Below are positions 54,477-64,000 of a DNA stretch of 64,000 nucleotides, one piece after another. The notes beneath the pieces are model-generated. The model saw only the letters and a list, made by a program, of their open reading frames with translations, did not search any database and was not told where the DNA came from. Position 1 is the stretch's first letter. Every line of letters starts with the position of its first letter. A program made the position numbers and the translations under genes. The DNA comes from Lentisphaera profundi (GTDB taxonomy: Bacteria; Verrucomicrobiota; Lentisphaeria; Lentisphaerales; Lentisphaeraceae). The stretch lies in assembly GCF_028728065.1 (NCBI RefSeq), contig NZ_CP117811.1, positions 1,240,001-1,304,000 of the forward strand, given 5' to 3'.

Positions 54477-57400
54477 TTGGGAGAGGAACAAAATAATCAG
54501 GAACTATTGCAGAGTCTTCTTTATCTCTTGTTGTCAGAGAAAGTTTCTGCAGAGGATTTAAAGCCAGCATTACAAAGTTTTACTCGTGACTCAATTGAAG
54601 TTGACGAGATTCTGCGCTTACTGAAAACGAGGCCAGAAGAACGTTTTCAATCACTAGCTCATATTATTGAGGACAAACGTTTAAATGATGCTGGAAAATT
54701 CTATTATCAAAATCAAGAAGGCTGTCTTGATGAAAGTTATTTTAGAGAAAACCTCAAGGGCCTGCCCTTACATATCCCCAAGAACAACTCTGATGAAGGC
54801 GTATTTAGTGAGCTCAACGAAGCCTGTGATTTACTTAATGATTATTTCTATCTCTTAAAAAAGCAGCAAGTCCTCCCCGAGATTTTTGCGAGTGTCGAAA
54901 AAAAATGCTTAAGTAAAATTGATTTGTTTTCTCAGCACAGGGATTTTTTATCGATTTTGAATGCCGAAAAATTGGTGGAAAACTCTTGGCATCGGGTGAA
55001 TGATGAGCTAAGAAGTGAGTTTCGGCAATTTAAGCAAGAGCTAAAAAAGTCTTATGAGACTTCTTTTGATGAATCCGCCAGAGCTTTGGCTCAAGCGAAA
55101 GTTCCTTTGAAAGTTAAGCATCGCGATGCTTTGTTAGCGGCGCTAGAAGACTTAGTTTCGCAGCAAGATGAAGTCCCTGATTTTTTATTATTTTTGATAT
55201 TTCAATGGCCGGATTTAGCTGTTGTACGAATCATTAGAAAGCTTTGGGAAAAAGAAGCTGACCGAGATCAGCTCGTCTTATTATTAATTATGCGCTTTGG
55301 GCAACTTTCGATTTACAAAGTGGCTAATTGGTCTTTGACGCTAGATAAAATCGAAGGCGCTTATCTAAGTTCTCGTGATCGCATCAATCATCTCAGTAAA
55401 CAATATCCCATAAGCCTCTTGTATATGTGGTGCATGGATCACGGAGAAATGAGTGAGAGCCTCTTTAATCATTTAAAAGAAAGTTGTTTTGAGGAAGCAC
55501 AGAAAACCAATAAAGAGCTTTTTCTGGAGCGCTGGCAAGACGAGATTTCGGAAAATGAAAGGAACAAAATACTAGGTATTACAAAACTTTCTGCTCAGGC
55601 GATTTCTCCAGAAGAAAAGCCTAGCTTAGTGCTTACAGCCACACAAGTCACCACACAGATCGTTAAAGCTCCCATACTAGGCTCAGAAAAAGTCCTTCCG
55701 GTCAGTGAGGAAAGAGAAGATAAGTCGCTTGCGCCAGTAGCCTCTTTAGTCAGTCGGGATGAAGCTCCGACCGTGAGTCGTGCCCCGCGAGTCAAAAGCA
55801 ATAAACATTCAATTTGGCAAGAACACATGAAACCTTTTATCAATGATAATTGGTTTATGATTGCAGGCTTAATGTTATTTATAGGCGGAAGTTCAATTTT
55901 GTCTTATTTCACATGGGATAAACATTGGGTTTTTCGATATACGCTCATGCCCAGTTTATTAGCGTCATTCACCCTCGGTTTAGCCTATTTAGGTAAATGG
56001 ATAGAGAGCAAGGGCAAAGAATTTGTGAGTTCAGCCACGATCCTACGTGGTGCGGCCATTCAGTTACTGCCGATAAATTTCATGGCGGTCGCCTTGATGT
56101 CATCAGACGATATTGTGAGTCACAAGAATTTAATCATCCCCCTAATGTCATCAATTTACTTAGGCTTAACTTGGCTAGGCTTAAAAAAGTGGTGTGGGGC
56201 AGTGTCCAAACAACTAACTGTACTACTTCCTAGAACGCTGTTAGTCATCAATAGCTTGGTGGTCTTAGCGCCTTTAGCCGAAATGATCGGCCTCAAGAAA
56301 GAGGATGGTTTATTAGTGATTTTAGGCTGTGGTTTCTATTTTGGTTTTGCTCTAGTAGCCTATTCCTTTTATTCTTTTAGCCGCGGAATAAAAGAAATAA
56401 AAGGCGCTGTAGACAAGAGGATTATATGGTTTTTTACCTTGATGGTTGTGGGTAGTTTCTTACAGGTATTCCTCTGGGTTCATAGTCATATTCGTACGAT
56501 TCCGGAGATTTATACTTATGCACCGCTCTTGGTTATTAGTGGCGGATTAGTTTTGATGTTAGAGCGTAGTAGTGCTGAATTTATAAAGCTTAAGAAATCC
56601 CAGCAAGATGATGAATCATTTATTGGTTATGCGCTCATTGTCATTGCTTTAGTGATGGGCTTTGCTGATCCTAACTTTCGCGTGATCTGCCTCTTGCTGG
56701 CGGCATTTACTTGGTATTTACAGTCGCTGAAGAGAGCCAGGAATGTTCATTATTATATCACGCTAAGTTTATTGAGTAGTGGCATCTTTGCCATCAGTGG
56801 ACTGAGCTTTTTTGATACTCAATACATGCCTGTATTAGGGATCATCAATGTTATTATCCTAGCTGGCTTGAATTATAAATTTCGTCAGGCAAAAAACTAT
56901 AGTTTGGCACATGCCTGCACGAGTACTCAGCTGGTGGTTTTATTGGCAATTGTCTTATTGGCAATGGTGAATCAATTGCAGTTCAAAAGTTCTTTAATTT
57001 TAACGACTCTCTATCTCGTTTTTAGTGCCTTGATGTTTATTTATCGATCCTACCGCGATGAACAAATTAAGTGGCTCCATATCGGCATGTTTATTTTTGC
57101 TTTGTGTCTTCCTTATGGTGGCTGCGTCGATATGCTTCAAGGGACCTTGAGGGGCAATACACTTATTTTCGGCTTAGCGCTTCTTTCCATTTTGTGGCTC
57201 TTAGTAGTCCGCTTTATTCCCTTCAGTTTATTCAAAGAAGCGCGCTCAACGGTTTTGTGGTTTTACGGATGTTTAGCCGTGGTAACGATGATAATAAGGG
57301 TTTTTCTTGAACGAAATGTTGCAGTCGACCCTGAGTGGTACAAAGCCTTTATGGATTATTCGGGGCCCTTGTTAATGACGGGCATCTTGATTCTGACAAG

Positions 57401-60400
57401 TTATTATTCTAGATCTTTGATTCCCGCACTGATGGCATCCATTATTGCAGTGATTTTATTCCCGGAACTCAAAGCAAATTTCAGAGCTACTTTTGACACC
57501 CTTGGTTTTGGTTCTGGTCTGGGAAGTGCTTGTTCGGCATTTGTTATGATTGGCCTATCATTTTACCTAAGAAGAAGTCCCAAGTTAAAGGATTTAGCTG
57601 AGGGCGATAAATTTATGATGACATCCTATTTTCCGATGCGCCGTTATGATCATAGCTTATTCACTTTGCCCCTGATTTGTTCGGCCTCTTTTTTACTGAT
57701 TAAAACCGCGAGTTTTAATTTAATTAGGCAAATGATGAGCCGACCAGGAATTTCTATAAAAGCAGCTATTGCACTCATTATTTGTTCTTTATCGGCCTAT
57801 GCCCTCTATCTTTACTTCCGTAAAACTAAGCTCAAATTCTTATTTCATCTGGCTTGGATTTATCTCGGTATAGGGATTTTCTTACTCTTTATTGAAAGCG
57901 ATCCCCACGTCCAATGGGGAGAACCTTATTTATGCACACTGATCAGTTTACAGGCCCTTTATTTTCTCGCCTATAGCTCCAAAAAGAACTATGATTTTTT
58001 AGAGCTATTATTTGTTCAGCCAATGAGCCAAGTATTAGCAGCTTTGAGTCATGTGGCGAGCCTGCTATTAATTCTGACCTTTATGAGTGATAGCGCCGAT
58101 ACTTCGACTCCTTATCTCGTCTTATTTGTTATTGGTCAATTTTTATGGCATCTGAAATCCAAGCAGAAAATTCATTATGGCATTAGTCTTTATCTCCTAA
58201 TTTGGGCACAGTTAAGCGATTGGAGTGCCGACACGATAAATGAGCTGATTATGCCTGGTGTTTACTTAGCACTCAGTACTTTGGTGATCCATGCAGTATG
58301 CAGTCGATTGAATGCTTATTACGACTCTTATAAAGCCTTGTTCAAATCATTTTTGTTAATGGCCAGTTTATCGAGCGTTCTTTTTGCTATCTTTAGTCTG
58401 CCTTACTTGGCACAGGACCTTCACTTGAGTTCAGGCTTTATGACTTTGAGCATCTTGGTACTTATTTTGGCTTACCTAGAAAACCAATCGAAATTTTTAC
58501 TCTTGCTGGCCTTTTCGAGTCTTTATTCATACATTCATTATGACCAGCTCGATGATTTACTGAATGTCACCCATCTATCCTTAGCCGCTTTAGTGATGAG
58601 TGTAATGAGCTATGGCCTTGTAGCTTTAGAGAAAGCTAAAGAGACTTGGATGGAGACCGGCAAAGCTTTAGTACTGTTCAAATCTAGGGATAGTACTTTA
58701 CTCTACCTACCCGCAATTTTTCTCTGTATATTTGCGGCCTTATTGCACCTTATCTACTGGCGAAAAAGCTCTGAATACTTAGTGTCGACTTATATCGCTT
58801 TTCTGGCGCTGTGTTTTATTTCTTGGGCATGGAAGAAAGCTGAAGTCAGAATCATTGCCTTGATCAGCTTAAGTCTAGCAAATATTCATTTAATTGTTTG
58901 TTTCGGTGAAGCCTACCTCATACAAGAAGGCCTTTCGGAGCTTCACTTATGGTGTTTAGGTCTTGGGCTCACACTGATTATGTCAGCGGCTTACAGGAGA
59001 TTCACCAAGGATGATACCATCAAATCACTATTGGCACATGGGGGCTTAGTCCTATCTATTTTAGTCTTGGTATTGTTAGTGGGAAATTATATAAGTCATC
59101 CGAATTTAGACTCTGTGAGCCCACTGCGGTTTTTTGTATCTGGCTTAATGGCTTTATTAGCCTCACTTTATTTTAGGTCTGCTTCACGAAAGCCCCAGGA
59201 TGGTGAAGAAAAGTATGCCGATATTTTTGAAGGAATATATCATTTTGGCTTGAGCATGAGTTTTTGGTGCTTCACCCTAATGATCCCCTTTATGCGCAGT
59301 CCGCAAACGGCGATTTTGGCTTTTGGTCTTCCGGCGATTTATTTTTATTATATGGCCGAACTCTATTATGCTCGTGGTGAAGCGCATAAAATATATCGCA
59401 ATTCCTCATCGCTTTTATTGTACGTACTTTTATTGCTGTATCTCTTTAAGGGGATTGTGCACATGACTTTCTATCCAGAAGTTGCGATGGATAATAGTTA
59501 TTATCATAGCAATGCACCGATTCTGATTGTTTATGGTTTACTCTTGTTTAGAATGCATGCTTTGGGTGCGAAGATTCAATCAGCTTTTTATGGTGGCTTA
59601 GCTATGGTATTTGGAGTCTTCTTTAGCTTGTCGGCCATACCTTCTTTAAGTCCTTTTGATTACCCAATTAAGGCCTCATTTTTAGCCGTGATCAATGCAC
59701 ATATTTGGATTTTGATCAATCACCAAAAATCACCTATCCGCTCATTTTTCATGGACTTTTCAAAAATCAATGAAGATCAATGGTTCTCCTTAAGGAAAAA
59801 TTGGGGTGTATGTCTCTTGTTTTTAACCCAAGTATTAGGATTGATAGCTTTAGTTAATACCCAATATGAACCCTATATGTTTGCTCCGGTATTATTTTTG
59901 TCTGCCAGTGTTGCGGTCCATCTTTGTATTATCAGAAAATCTAAGTTCTATGGTTTATTAGCGCTGCTTGAGCTCGTGTTTGCGATGCATGCAGGTTTCT
60001 TGATGGAGAGCTATATAAAAGCAGATGATGTCATTTGGTTGATATTGGGACTATGGGTGATTTTTACTTTCATCAATCTCTATAAATATAATAATATTCC
60101 CAGTCGACGCTCTTGGTCGATTGCAGCCTTCTTTATCATTTTGCTGATTCCGCAAATTGTCTATCATGAGCTCTATACCTTGAAATCTTTATGTGCGCTT
60201 ATCTTGATGATTCCGCTCAGTTTATTCACGGCCTACCCACGTGAAATCGTCAAAAATCCAATAGAGCGATTCCTCGCTTTTGCTTACTTGTGTCTACCAG
60301 CTTATCTCGCTTATTTTATCACTTATGATGAAAGCTTATTTGTTCATACGCTTTATCAGCAAGATGCTTTACCGGCAAGTTTATTTGCTATCTTCATGAC

Positions 60401-61541
60401 TTTGTTAGCGTTGCGTCAATTAGATAAATGTCCACCTAAACTCATCGAGAGCTTCTTAGGCCTGCGCTATAAGGTATTGAATTTAGTCTATAGTTGGTGG
60501 AAACAAAAGGCTCTTGTCCTGACACGCAATATCTCATTTGTTGTTAGTGGTGGCTGTTCCTTATTACTTATCATCTATATGAACGAAGCCTTTAGCAGGG
60601 GCCAGTTTATGGTATTGCTCTTTACCTTTGTAGGGATGACGATTATCTGGTTTTGGGACGGAAGAAAAAATCGCAGTCAAGTAGCCTATTATATGATGGC
60701 TTATTCGGTGCTTATACTGATGGCTTTTTTGCGTCATCAATTAGTGAGTGCCACGAGCTTATGGCGAGATGAATATGATATCTGGTCGAGCTTATTGGTA
60801 TCCCTACTGGTGGCGGGAGTTAAACCTCTGATTGATGATGATCAAAAAGAAATGCGTAAACCGCTTTTAGGGCTGCTCTTATTAATGCCTATAATTGCCC
60901 TTTCAAAATCCATTTATTATGATCTAGGAAGCCAATATACACTAATGATTATTGGCGTGAATAGTTTAATTTTTTCTTTTCTTGGTAAAGATGATAGAGA
61001 GTCGCCTTATCACCTCATCTCGATGCTTGGTTATGTCGCTTTTAGTTCGATGACACTGTGGACACAGCTCGGCTTAAGGACTTTGCATGTCTATGTCATT
61101 CCTGCAGGAGTAGGGGTCTTAATTGTTTTGCAATTAATGAAGAATTCAATTTCGCTTGAGCGCAGAAACCTTATTCGCCTGATTACTTTACTGCTTATGG
61201 TGTCGACTTCACTTTATTATGCGCTTGTGGATCAGCCCCATTCTCTAGGCTTTAATCTGACGGTGATTATTTTATCTCTCTTGGCAATGGCCTTCGGCAG
61301 TCTATATAAAATTCGTTTGTATGTAATATTGGGCTTCTTGGGCTTATTTATTGATTTATGCTCAATTTTCACTCGCATGCTCATTAGTCTCGAAAAGGGA
61401 ACTCGCATGGCAATTCTCGGTAGCTGTATTTTGATTATTGGCAGCCTTTTAGTCTTTGCTAATCTTTATTATAAAACTCATCAAGAGACGATTAAAAATA
61501 TCTTAGATAAGTGGCGCTCAAAATTAAAGAGCTGGGAGTAG
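54477..61541 (+). CDS. Giant polytopic membrane protein of unknown function
   Basis: 2,354 residues. The TTG start is supported by GGGAGG six bases upstream. Residues 1-455 are soluble, charged and helical (EEQNNQELLQSLLYLLLSEK; later a Ser/Ala/Val-rich linker about 380-445). From KPFINDNWFMIAGLMLFIGG (about 460) to near the C-terminus the protein consists of hydrophobic helices, several dozen of them, separated by short charged loops; the last residues (KNILDKWRSKLKSWE) are basic. The layout recalls DUF2339-type membrane proteins but is far longer and I do not recognise the family. No catalytic motif is visible. It is monocistronic, with repeat DNA upstream and a 167-bp gap downstream. Confidence 0.8.
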   Translation: MGEEQNNQELLQSLLYLLLSEKVSAEDLKPALQSFTRDSIEVDEILRLLKTRPEERFQSLAHIIEDKRLNDAGKFYYQNQEGCLDESYFRENLKGLPLHIPKNNSDEGVFSELNEACDLLNDYFYLLKKQQVLPEIFASVEKKCLSKIDLFSQHRDFLSILNAEKLVENSWHRVNDELRSEFRQFKQELKKSYETSFDESARALAQAKVPLKVKHRDALLAALEDLVSQQDEVPDFLLFLIFQWPDLAVVRIIRKLWEKEADRDQLVLLLIMRFGQLSIYKVANWSLTLDKIEGAYLSSRDRINHLSKQYPISLLYMWCMDHGEMSESLFNHLKESCFEEAQKTNKELFLERWQDEISENERNKILGITKLSAQAISPEEKPSLVLTATQVTTQIVKAPILGSEKVLPVSEEREDKSLAPVASLVSRDEAPTVSRAPRVKSNKHSIWQEHMKPFINDNWFMIAGLMLFIGGSSILSYFTWDKHWVFRYTLMPSLLASFTLGLAYLGKWIESKGKEFVSSATILRGAAIQLLPINFMAVALMSSDDIVSHKNLIIPLMSSIYLGLTWLGLKKWCGAVSKQLTVLLPRTLLVINSLVVLAPLAEMIGLKKEDGLLVILGCGFYFGFALVAYSFYSFSRGIKEIKGAVDKRIIWFFTLMVVGSFLQVFLWVHSHIRTIPEIYTYAPLLVISGGLVLMLERSSAEFIKLKKSQQDDESFIGYALIVIALVMGFADPNFRVICLLLAAFTWYLQSLKRARNVHYYITLSLLSSGIFAISGLSFFDTQYMPVLGIINVIILAGLNYKFRQAKNYSLAHACTSTQLVVLLAIVLLAMVNQLQFKSSLILTTLYLVFSALMFIYRSYRDEQIKWLHIGMFIFALCLPYGGCVDMLQGTLRGNTLIFGLALLSILWLLVVRFIPFSLFKEARSTVLWFYGCLAVVTMIIRVFLERNVAVDPEWYKAFMDYSGPLLMTGILILTSYYSRSLIPALMASIIAVILFPELKANFRATFDTLGFGSGLGSACSAFVMIGLSFYLRRSPKLKDLAEGDKFMMTSYFPMRRYDHSLFTLPLICSASFLLIKTASFNLIRQMMSRPGISIKAAIALIICSLSAYALYLYFRKTKLKFLFHLAWIYLGIGIFLLFIESDPHVQWGEPYLCTLISLQALYFLAYSSKKNYDFLELLFVQPMSQVLAALSHVASLLLILTFMSDSADTSTPYLVLFVIGQFLWHLKSKQKIHYGISLYLLIWAQLSDWSADTINELIMPGVYLALSTLVIHAVCSRLNAYYDSYKALFKSFLLMASLSSVLFAIFSLPYLAQDLHLSSGFMTLSILVLILAYLENQSKFLLLLAFSSLYSYIHYDQLDDLLNVTHLSLAALVMSVMSYGLVALEKAKETWMETGKALVLFKSRDSTLLYLPAIFLCIFAALLHLIYWRKSSEYLVSTYIAFLALCFISWAWKKAEVRIIALISLSLANIHLIVCFGEAYLIQEGLSELHLWCLGLGLTLIMSAAYRRFTKDDTIKSLLAHGGLVLSILVLVLLVGNYISHPNLDSVSPLRFFVSGLMALLASLYFRSASRKPQDGEEKYADIFEGIYHFGLSMSFWCFTLMIPFMRSPQTAILAFGLPAIYFYYMAELYYARGEAHKIYRNSSSLLLYVLLLLYLFKGIVHMTFYPEVAMDNSYYHSNAPILIVYGLLLFRMHALGAKIQSAFYGGLAMVFGVFFSLSAIPSLSPFDYPIKASFLAVINAHIWILINHQKSPIRSFFMDFSKINEDQWFSLRKNWGVCLLFLTQVLGLIALVNTQYEPYMFAPVLFLSASVAVHLCIIRKSKFYGLLALLELVFAMHAGFLMESYIKADDVIWLILGLWVIFTFINLYKYNNIPSRRSWSIAAFFIILLIPQIVYHELYTLKSLCALILMIPLSLFTAYPREIVKNPIERFLAFAYLCLPAYLAYFITYDESLFVHTLYQQDALPASLFAIFMTLLALRQLDKCPPKLIESFLGLRYKVLNLVYSWWKQKALVLTRNISFVVSGGCSLLLIIYMNEAFSRGQFMVLLFTFVGMTIIWFWDGRKNRSQVAYYMMAYSVLILMAFLRHQLVSATSLWRDEYDIWSSLLVSLLVAGVKPLIDDDQKEMRKPLLGLLLLMPIIALSKSIYYDLGSQYTLMIIGVNSLIFSFLGKDDRESPYHLISMLGYVAFSSMTLWTQLGLRTLHVYVIPAGVGVLIVLQLMKNSISLERRNLIRLITLLLMVSTSLYYALVDQPHSLGFNLTVIILSLLAMAFGSLYKIRLYVILGFLGLFIDLCSIFTRMLISLEKGTRMAILGSCILIIGSLLVFANLYYKTHQETIKNILDKWRSKLKSWE

Positions 61542-61708
61542 GGCGGAATCTTTATTTTGAATAAAATGGGATTTTTTAGTAAAACTTGTAACAGCGGGGT
61601 ATTTGCCGATTTTATTATACTTTTAGCTATTATTTTCATATATAAATCTACTCTGACTGAGTAGCTTGAAGCATATTTTAACACAAAACTTACCCAAGGA
61701 TGATTTAT

Positions 61709-64000
61709 ATGAAGTACTTAATGCTTATTCTTTTTTGCTCAGTCTTACCAGCAGCGGAGCCCATGTGGATTTGGAAGTCGGGAAAAATTACTACTGAGAA
61801 AGCCGAGTTTCGTCGTGTTATAGATTTAGCGAAAGCTCCAAAGAAAGCTAAAATCATGATCACTTGTGATAATGGTTTTACTTTAATCCTCAATGGCAAA
61901 GAATTGGCGAAGTCAAAGAATTGGCAAGCACCCGTTAAATTGGACATAGCGAAAAAACTTAAAAAGGGTAAGAATACTTTTGAAGTTAAAGCTGATAATG
62001 AAGGCACCATGGGTGGCTTGGTTATGGATTTAAGCATCAATGGCAAAAAATACTCTTCTGATAAAAGCTGGCAGGCTAGAGCACCCAAAGGTGATTGGAC
62101 TGCGGCTGTCGAAATAAAGAAGTATGGTGCAAGTCCTTGGGGCAAAATTTTTGAAAAGAATAAAGCGGCTAAAGCGCTTAAAGCGGCTCCATCACCCACG
62201 ACGCAAGCGGTGACAACGCTGCCAGGATTCAAAGCAGAAAAGATTTATACTGTTGATAAAAAGACTCAGGGTTCTTGGGTTGGACTTACTTCAGACGACA
62301 AAGGCCGCCTCATTGCCTGTGATCAATACGGTGGAATCTACCGTCTTACACTAGGAGCTAAAGAACCCAAAGTTGAGAAGCTCAATGTAAAAGTCAGTCA
62401 CGCACATGGAGTACTCCATGCTTTTGGTAGTCTTTATGTGATCAATAACGAAAAAGATCCTAAAGGCCTCTACCGCCTAACAGATACCAATGGTGATGAC
62501 CAATACGACAAAGAAGAATTTTTGATCCAATTCAAAACACGTGGTGAGCACGGTATTCATAGTGCGGTACTTTCGCCCGATAAAAAATCTATCTACCTCA
62601 TTGGTGGTAACAATACTGATCAACCTGATTATATCAATAAATACCGTATGGCGAAAAACTGGAGTGAAGATCACATTCTACCGCGTATGGCCGATGGCCG
62701 TGGTCACAATCGTGGACGCCTAGCTCCCGGTGGTCTCATCCTTAAAGTTTCTCCTGACGCTAAAGATCGCGAACTCATTGCCCATGGTTTTCGCAATCAA
62801 TTCGATGCCGGTTTTACACTCGAAGGCGAACTCTTCACTTACGATGCTGATATGGAATACGATATTGGTTCACCTTGGTACCGTCCATGCCGTGTTAATC
62901 ACGTTGTTTCAGGAGCAGATTACGGCTGGCGCAACGGCTCAGGTAAATGGCCTGAGTACTACACCGACACGGTCTCAACAACAATTGATATTGGCCCTGG
63001 TAGTCCTACTGGAACAGTTATGGGCACAGGCGCAAAATTCCCTGAAAAATACCAACGCTCTTATTTTATTAATGACTGGACTTACGGAACCATGTACGCT
63101 ATTCACCTCAAACAAGAAGGTGCTACTTATACAGCTACAAAAGAACAATTTATTTCGGGCAAGCCCCTTCCACTTACAGATGTTATCATTCATACAGATG
63201 GAAATATGTACTTTGCTGTTGGTGGTCGTCGTACGGATTCTGCACTTTATAAAGTTACTTATGTTGGTAAAGAATCCACCAAGCCTGCAAAAGCTCATCA
63301 ACTTAATAAAGATATGTTAGTTCGTAGAGAACTCGAGGTACTTCATACCCTTCCTGCTTCAAAAGCCATAGCGGATAAAGCTTGGCCTTACCTCAGTAAC
63401 TCAGATCGCTTCATTCGCCATGCGGCTCGTGTAGCAGTAGAGAGACAAAATACTGCTGATTGGAAAAATAAATTCAGCTCAGAAAGTAATACTTGGGCCA
63501 TCATTGAAGGTGCCTGCGCCTTAGCTCGCATGGGTCAGCAAGCTGATCAAAGTCTTATTCTTAAAAAGCTCAACTCATTAGATTATAAAAGTTTGGTCGA
63601 AAATCAAAAACTCGCCGCGATTCGCTCTTATCAACTCGCATTTACCCGCCTCGGTAAGCCCAGTGAGTCTGATGCTCAGCTTGTTATTAAAAAGCTTAAC
63701 GGAGAATATCCCTCAAAGAGTAACTTTGAGAATCGTGAACTCGTTCAAGTCTTACTTTACCTCGATGCTCCCAATATCATTACTCGCGCCGTTCGCGAAA
63801 TGGTGAGTGCTACTGAAGAACAAAAGAAAATTCTTTCTGATGAAATTTTGCAACGTAATGATCGTTATGCGGCTGCGGCGAAACGTACTGAGCAGTTCCG
63901 CCCCAATACCCAACAAGTATCCTTAGCCTTCTCGCTGCGTTCGATCAAGAATGGTTGGACTGATGCTGATTACGCCACGTATTTCTCTTGGTTCCCAAAA
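61709..64000 (+). CDS. PVC-type heme-binding dehydrogenase, 3' end outside window
   Basis: 764 codons are open to the window edge. Signal peptide about 1-16. Residues 18-150 are a beta-rich domain beginning MWIWKSGKITTEKAEF, with CDNGFTLILNGKELAKSKNW and YGASPWGKIF, homologous to domains in the cytochromes at 17464 and 43728. From about 185 a six-bladed propeller of the PVC membrane-bound dehydrogenase type follows (GSWVGLTSDDKGRLIACDQY; VLSPDKKSIYLIGGNN; NQFDAGFTLEGELFTYDADM; SGADYGWRNGSGKWPEY). From about 540 helical repeats begin (SDRFIRHAARVAVERQ). A C-terminal heme domain is expected beyond the window. Role: probably oxidation of a sugar or alcohol in the periplasm. Confidence 0.85.
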   Translation, partial: MKYLMLILFCSVLPAAEPMWIWKSGKITTEKAEFRRVIDLAKAPKKAKIMITCDNGFTLILNGKELAKSKNWQAPVKLDIAKKLKKGKNTFEVKADNEGTMGGLVMDLSINGKKYSSDKSWQARAPKGDWTAAVEIKKYGASPWGKIFEKNKAAKALKAAPSPTTQAVTTLPGFKAEKIYTVDKKTQGSWVGLTSDDKGRLIACDQYGGIYRLTLGAKEPKVEKLNVKVSHAHGVLHAFGSLYVINNEKDPKGLYRLTDTNGDDQYDKEEFLIQFKTRGEHGIHSAVLSPDKKSIYLIGGNNTDQPDYINKYRMAKNWSEDHILPRMADGRGHNRGRLAPGGLILKVSPDAKDRELIAHGFRNQFDAGFTLEGELFTYDADMEYDIGSPWYRPCRVNHVVSGADYGWRNGSGKWPEYYTDTVSTTIDIGPGSPTGTVMGTGAKFPEKYQRSYFINDWTYGTMYAIHLKQEGATYTATKEQFISGKPLPLTDVIIHTDGNMYFAVGGRRTDSALYKVTYVGKESTKPAKAHQLNKDMLVRRELEVLHTLPASKAIADKAWPYLSNSDRFIRHAARVAVERQNTADWKNKFSSESNTWAIIEGACALARMGQQADQSLILKKLNSLDYKSLVENQKLAAIRSYQLAFTRLGKPSESDAQLVIKKLNGEYPSKSNFENRELVQVLLYLDAPNIITRAVREMVSATEEQKKILSDEILQRNDRYAAAAKRTEQFRPNTQQVSLAFSLRSIKNGWTDADYATYFSWFPK

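Noticed and set aside
62730-63320. 196-codon plus-strand frame
   Set aside because: It is an out-of-frame shadow of the heme-binding dehydrogenase gene, which is open to the window edge in the correct frame.

Overview
The window looks like a chromosomal segment of a marine Lentisphaerota bacterium (Lentisphaera-like; the assignment is inferred from gene content, not computed). The support is the concentration of families typical of the PVC superphylum: formylglycine sulfatases, planctomycete-type cytochrome c proteins (PSCyt1 + DUF1549 + DUF1553), their DUF1501 partners, SASA-type acetylesterases, a DUF6288 protein, ThuA, a PVC-type heme-binding dehydrogenase, and ECF sigma factors of the Rhodopirellula/Verrucomicrobium type paired with FecR/LamG membrane proteins. 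Almost every intact gene encodes an exported or membrane protein. The general theme is probably breakdown of sulfated and acetylated polysaccharides plus periplasmic electron transfer.

Region 1 (1-17,463) is a sulfatase/esterase region full of debris. It holds a partial sulfatase, a 168-bp MITE-like insertion with a 10-bp target duplication, a fossil gene joining a sigma-factor N-terminus to a sulfatase fragment, a tightly packed FAD oxidoreductase / membrane heme-type protein / sulfatase operon, a frameshifted SASA esterase, a sulfatase stub, a RhuM-like gene, an intact SASA esterase, a DUF6288 protein, a broken REP-associated transposase with REP-like palindromes inside it, an epimerase and an alpha/beta hydrolase.

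Region 2 (17,464-36,440) is the most striking part: three tandem modules of PSCyt cytochrome / DUF1501 / polysaccharide deacetylase. Modules 2 and 3 are preceded by an ECF sigma gene and a FecR/LamG gene. The regulatory genes, deacetylase domain, leader and cytochrome signal peptide are nearly identical between copies 7.1 kb apart, whereas the cytochrome mature regions and DUF1501 proteins between them differ. The changeover lies at the signal peptides at both ends. Relics of a further cytochrome gene sit before each sigma gene, and the third deacetylase is destroyed by a hairpin-rich tandem repeat.

Region 3 (36,569-52,367) carries ThuA, a beta-propeller, a small membrane protein, and two more DUF1501/PSCyt operons on the minus strand, one divergent from a PAS-AraC regulator and the other a three-gene set with a WD40-type cytochrome. 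A metallopeptidase lies between them. Region 4 (52,368-64,000) has a sulfatase, a 2,354-residue polytopic membrane protein of unknown function and a PVC heme-binding dehydrogenase cut by the window edge. At least two families of short hairpin repeats are scattered through the intergenic DNA. No rRNA, tRNA or CRISPR array was recognised.
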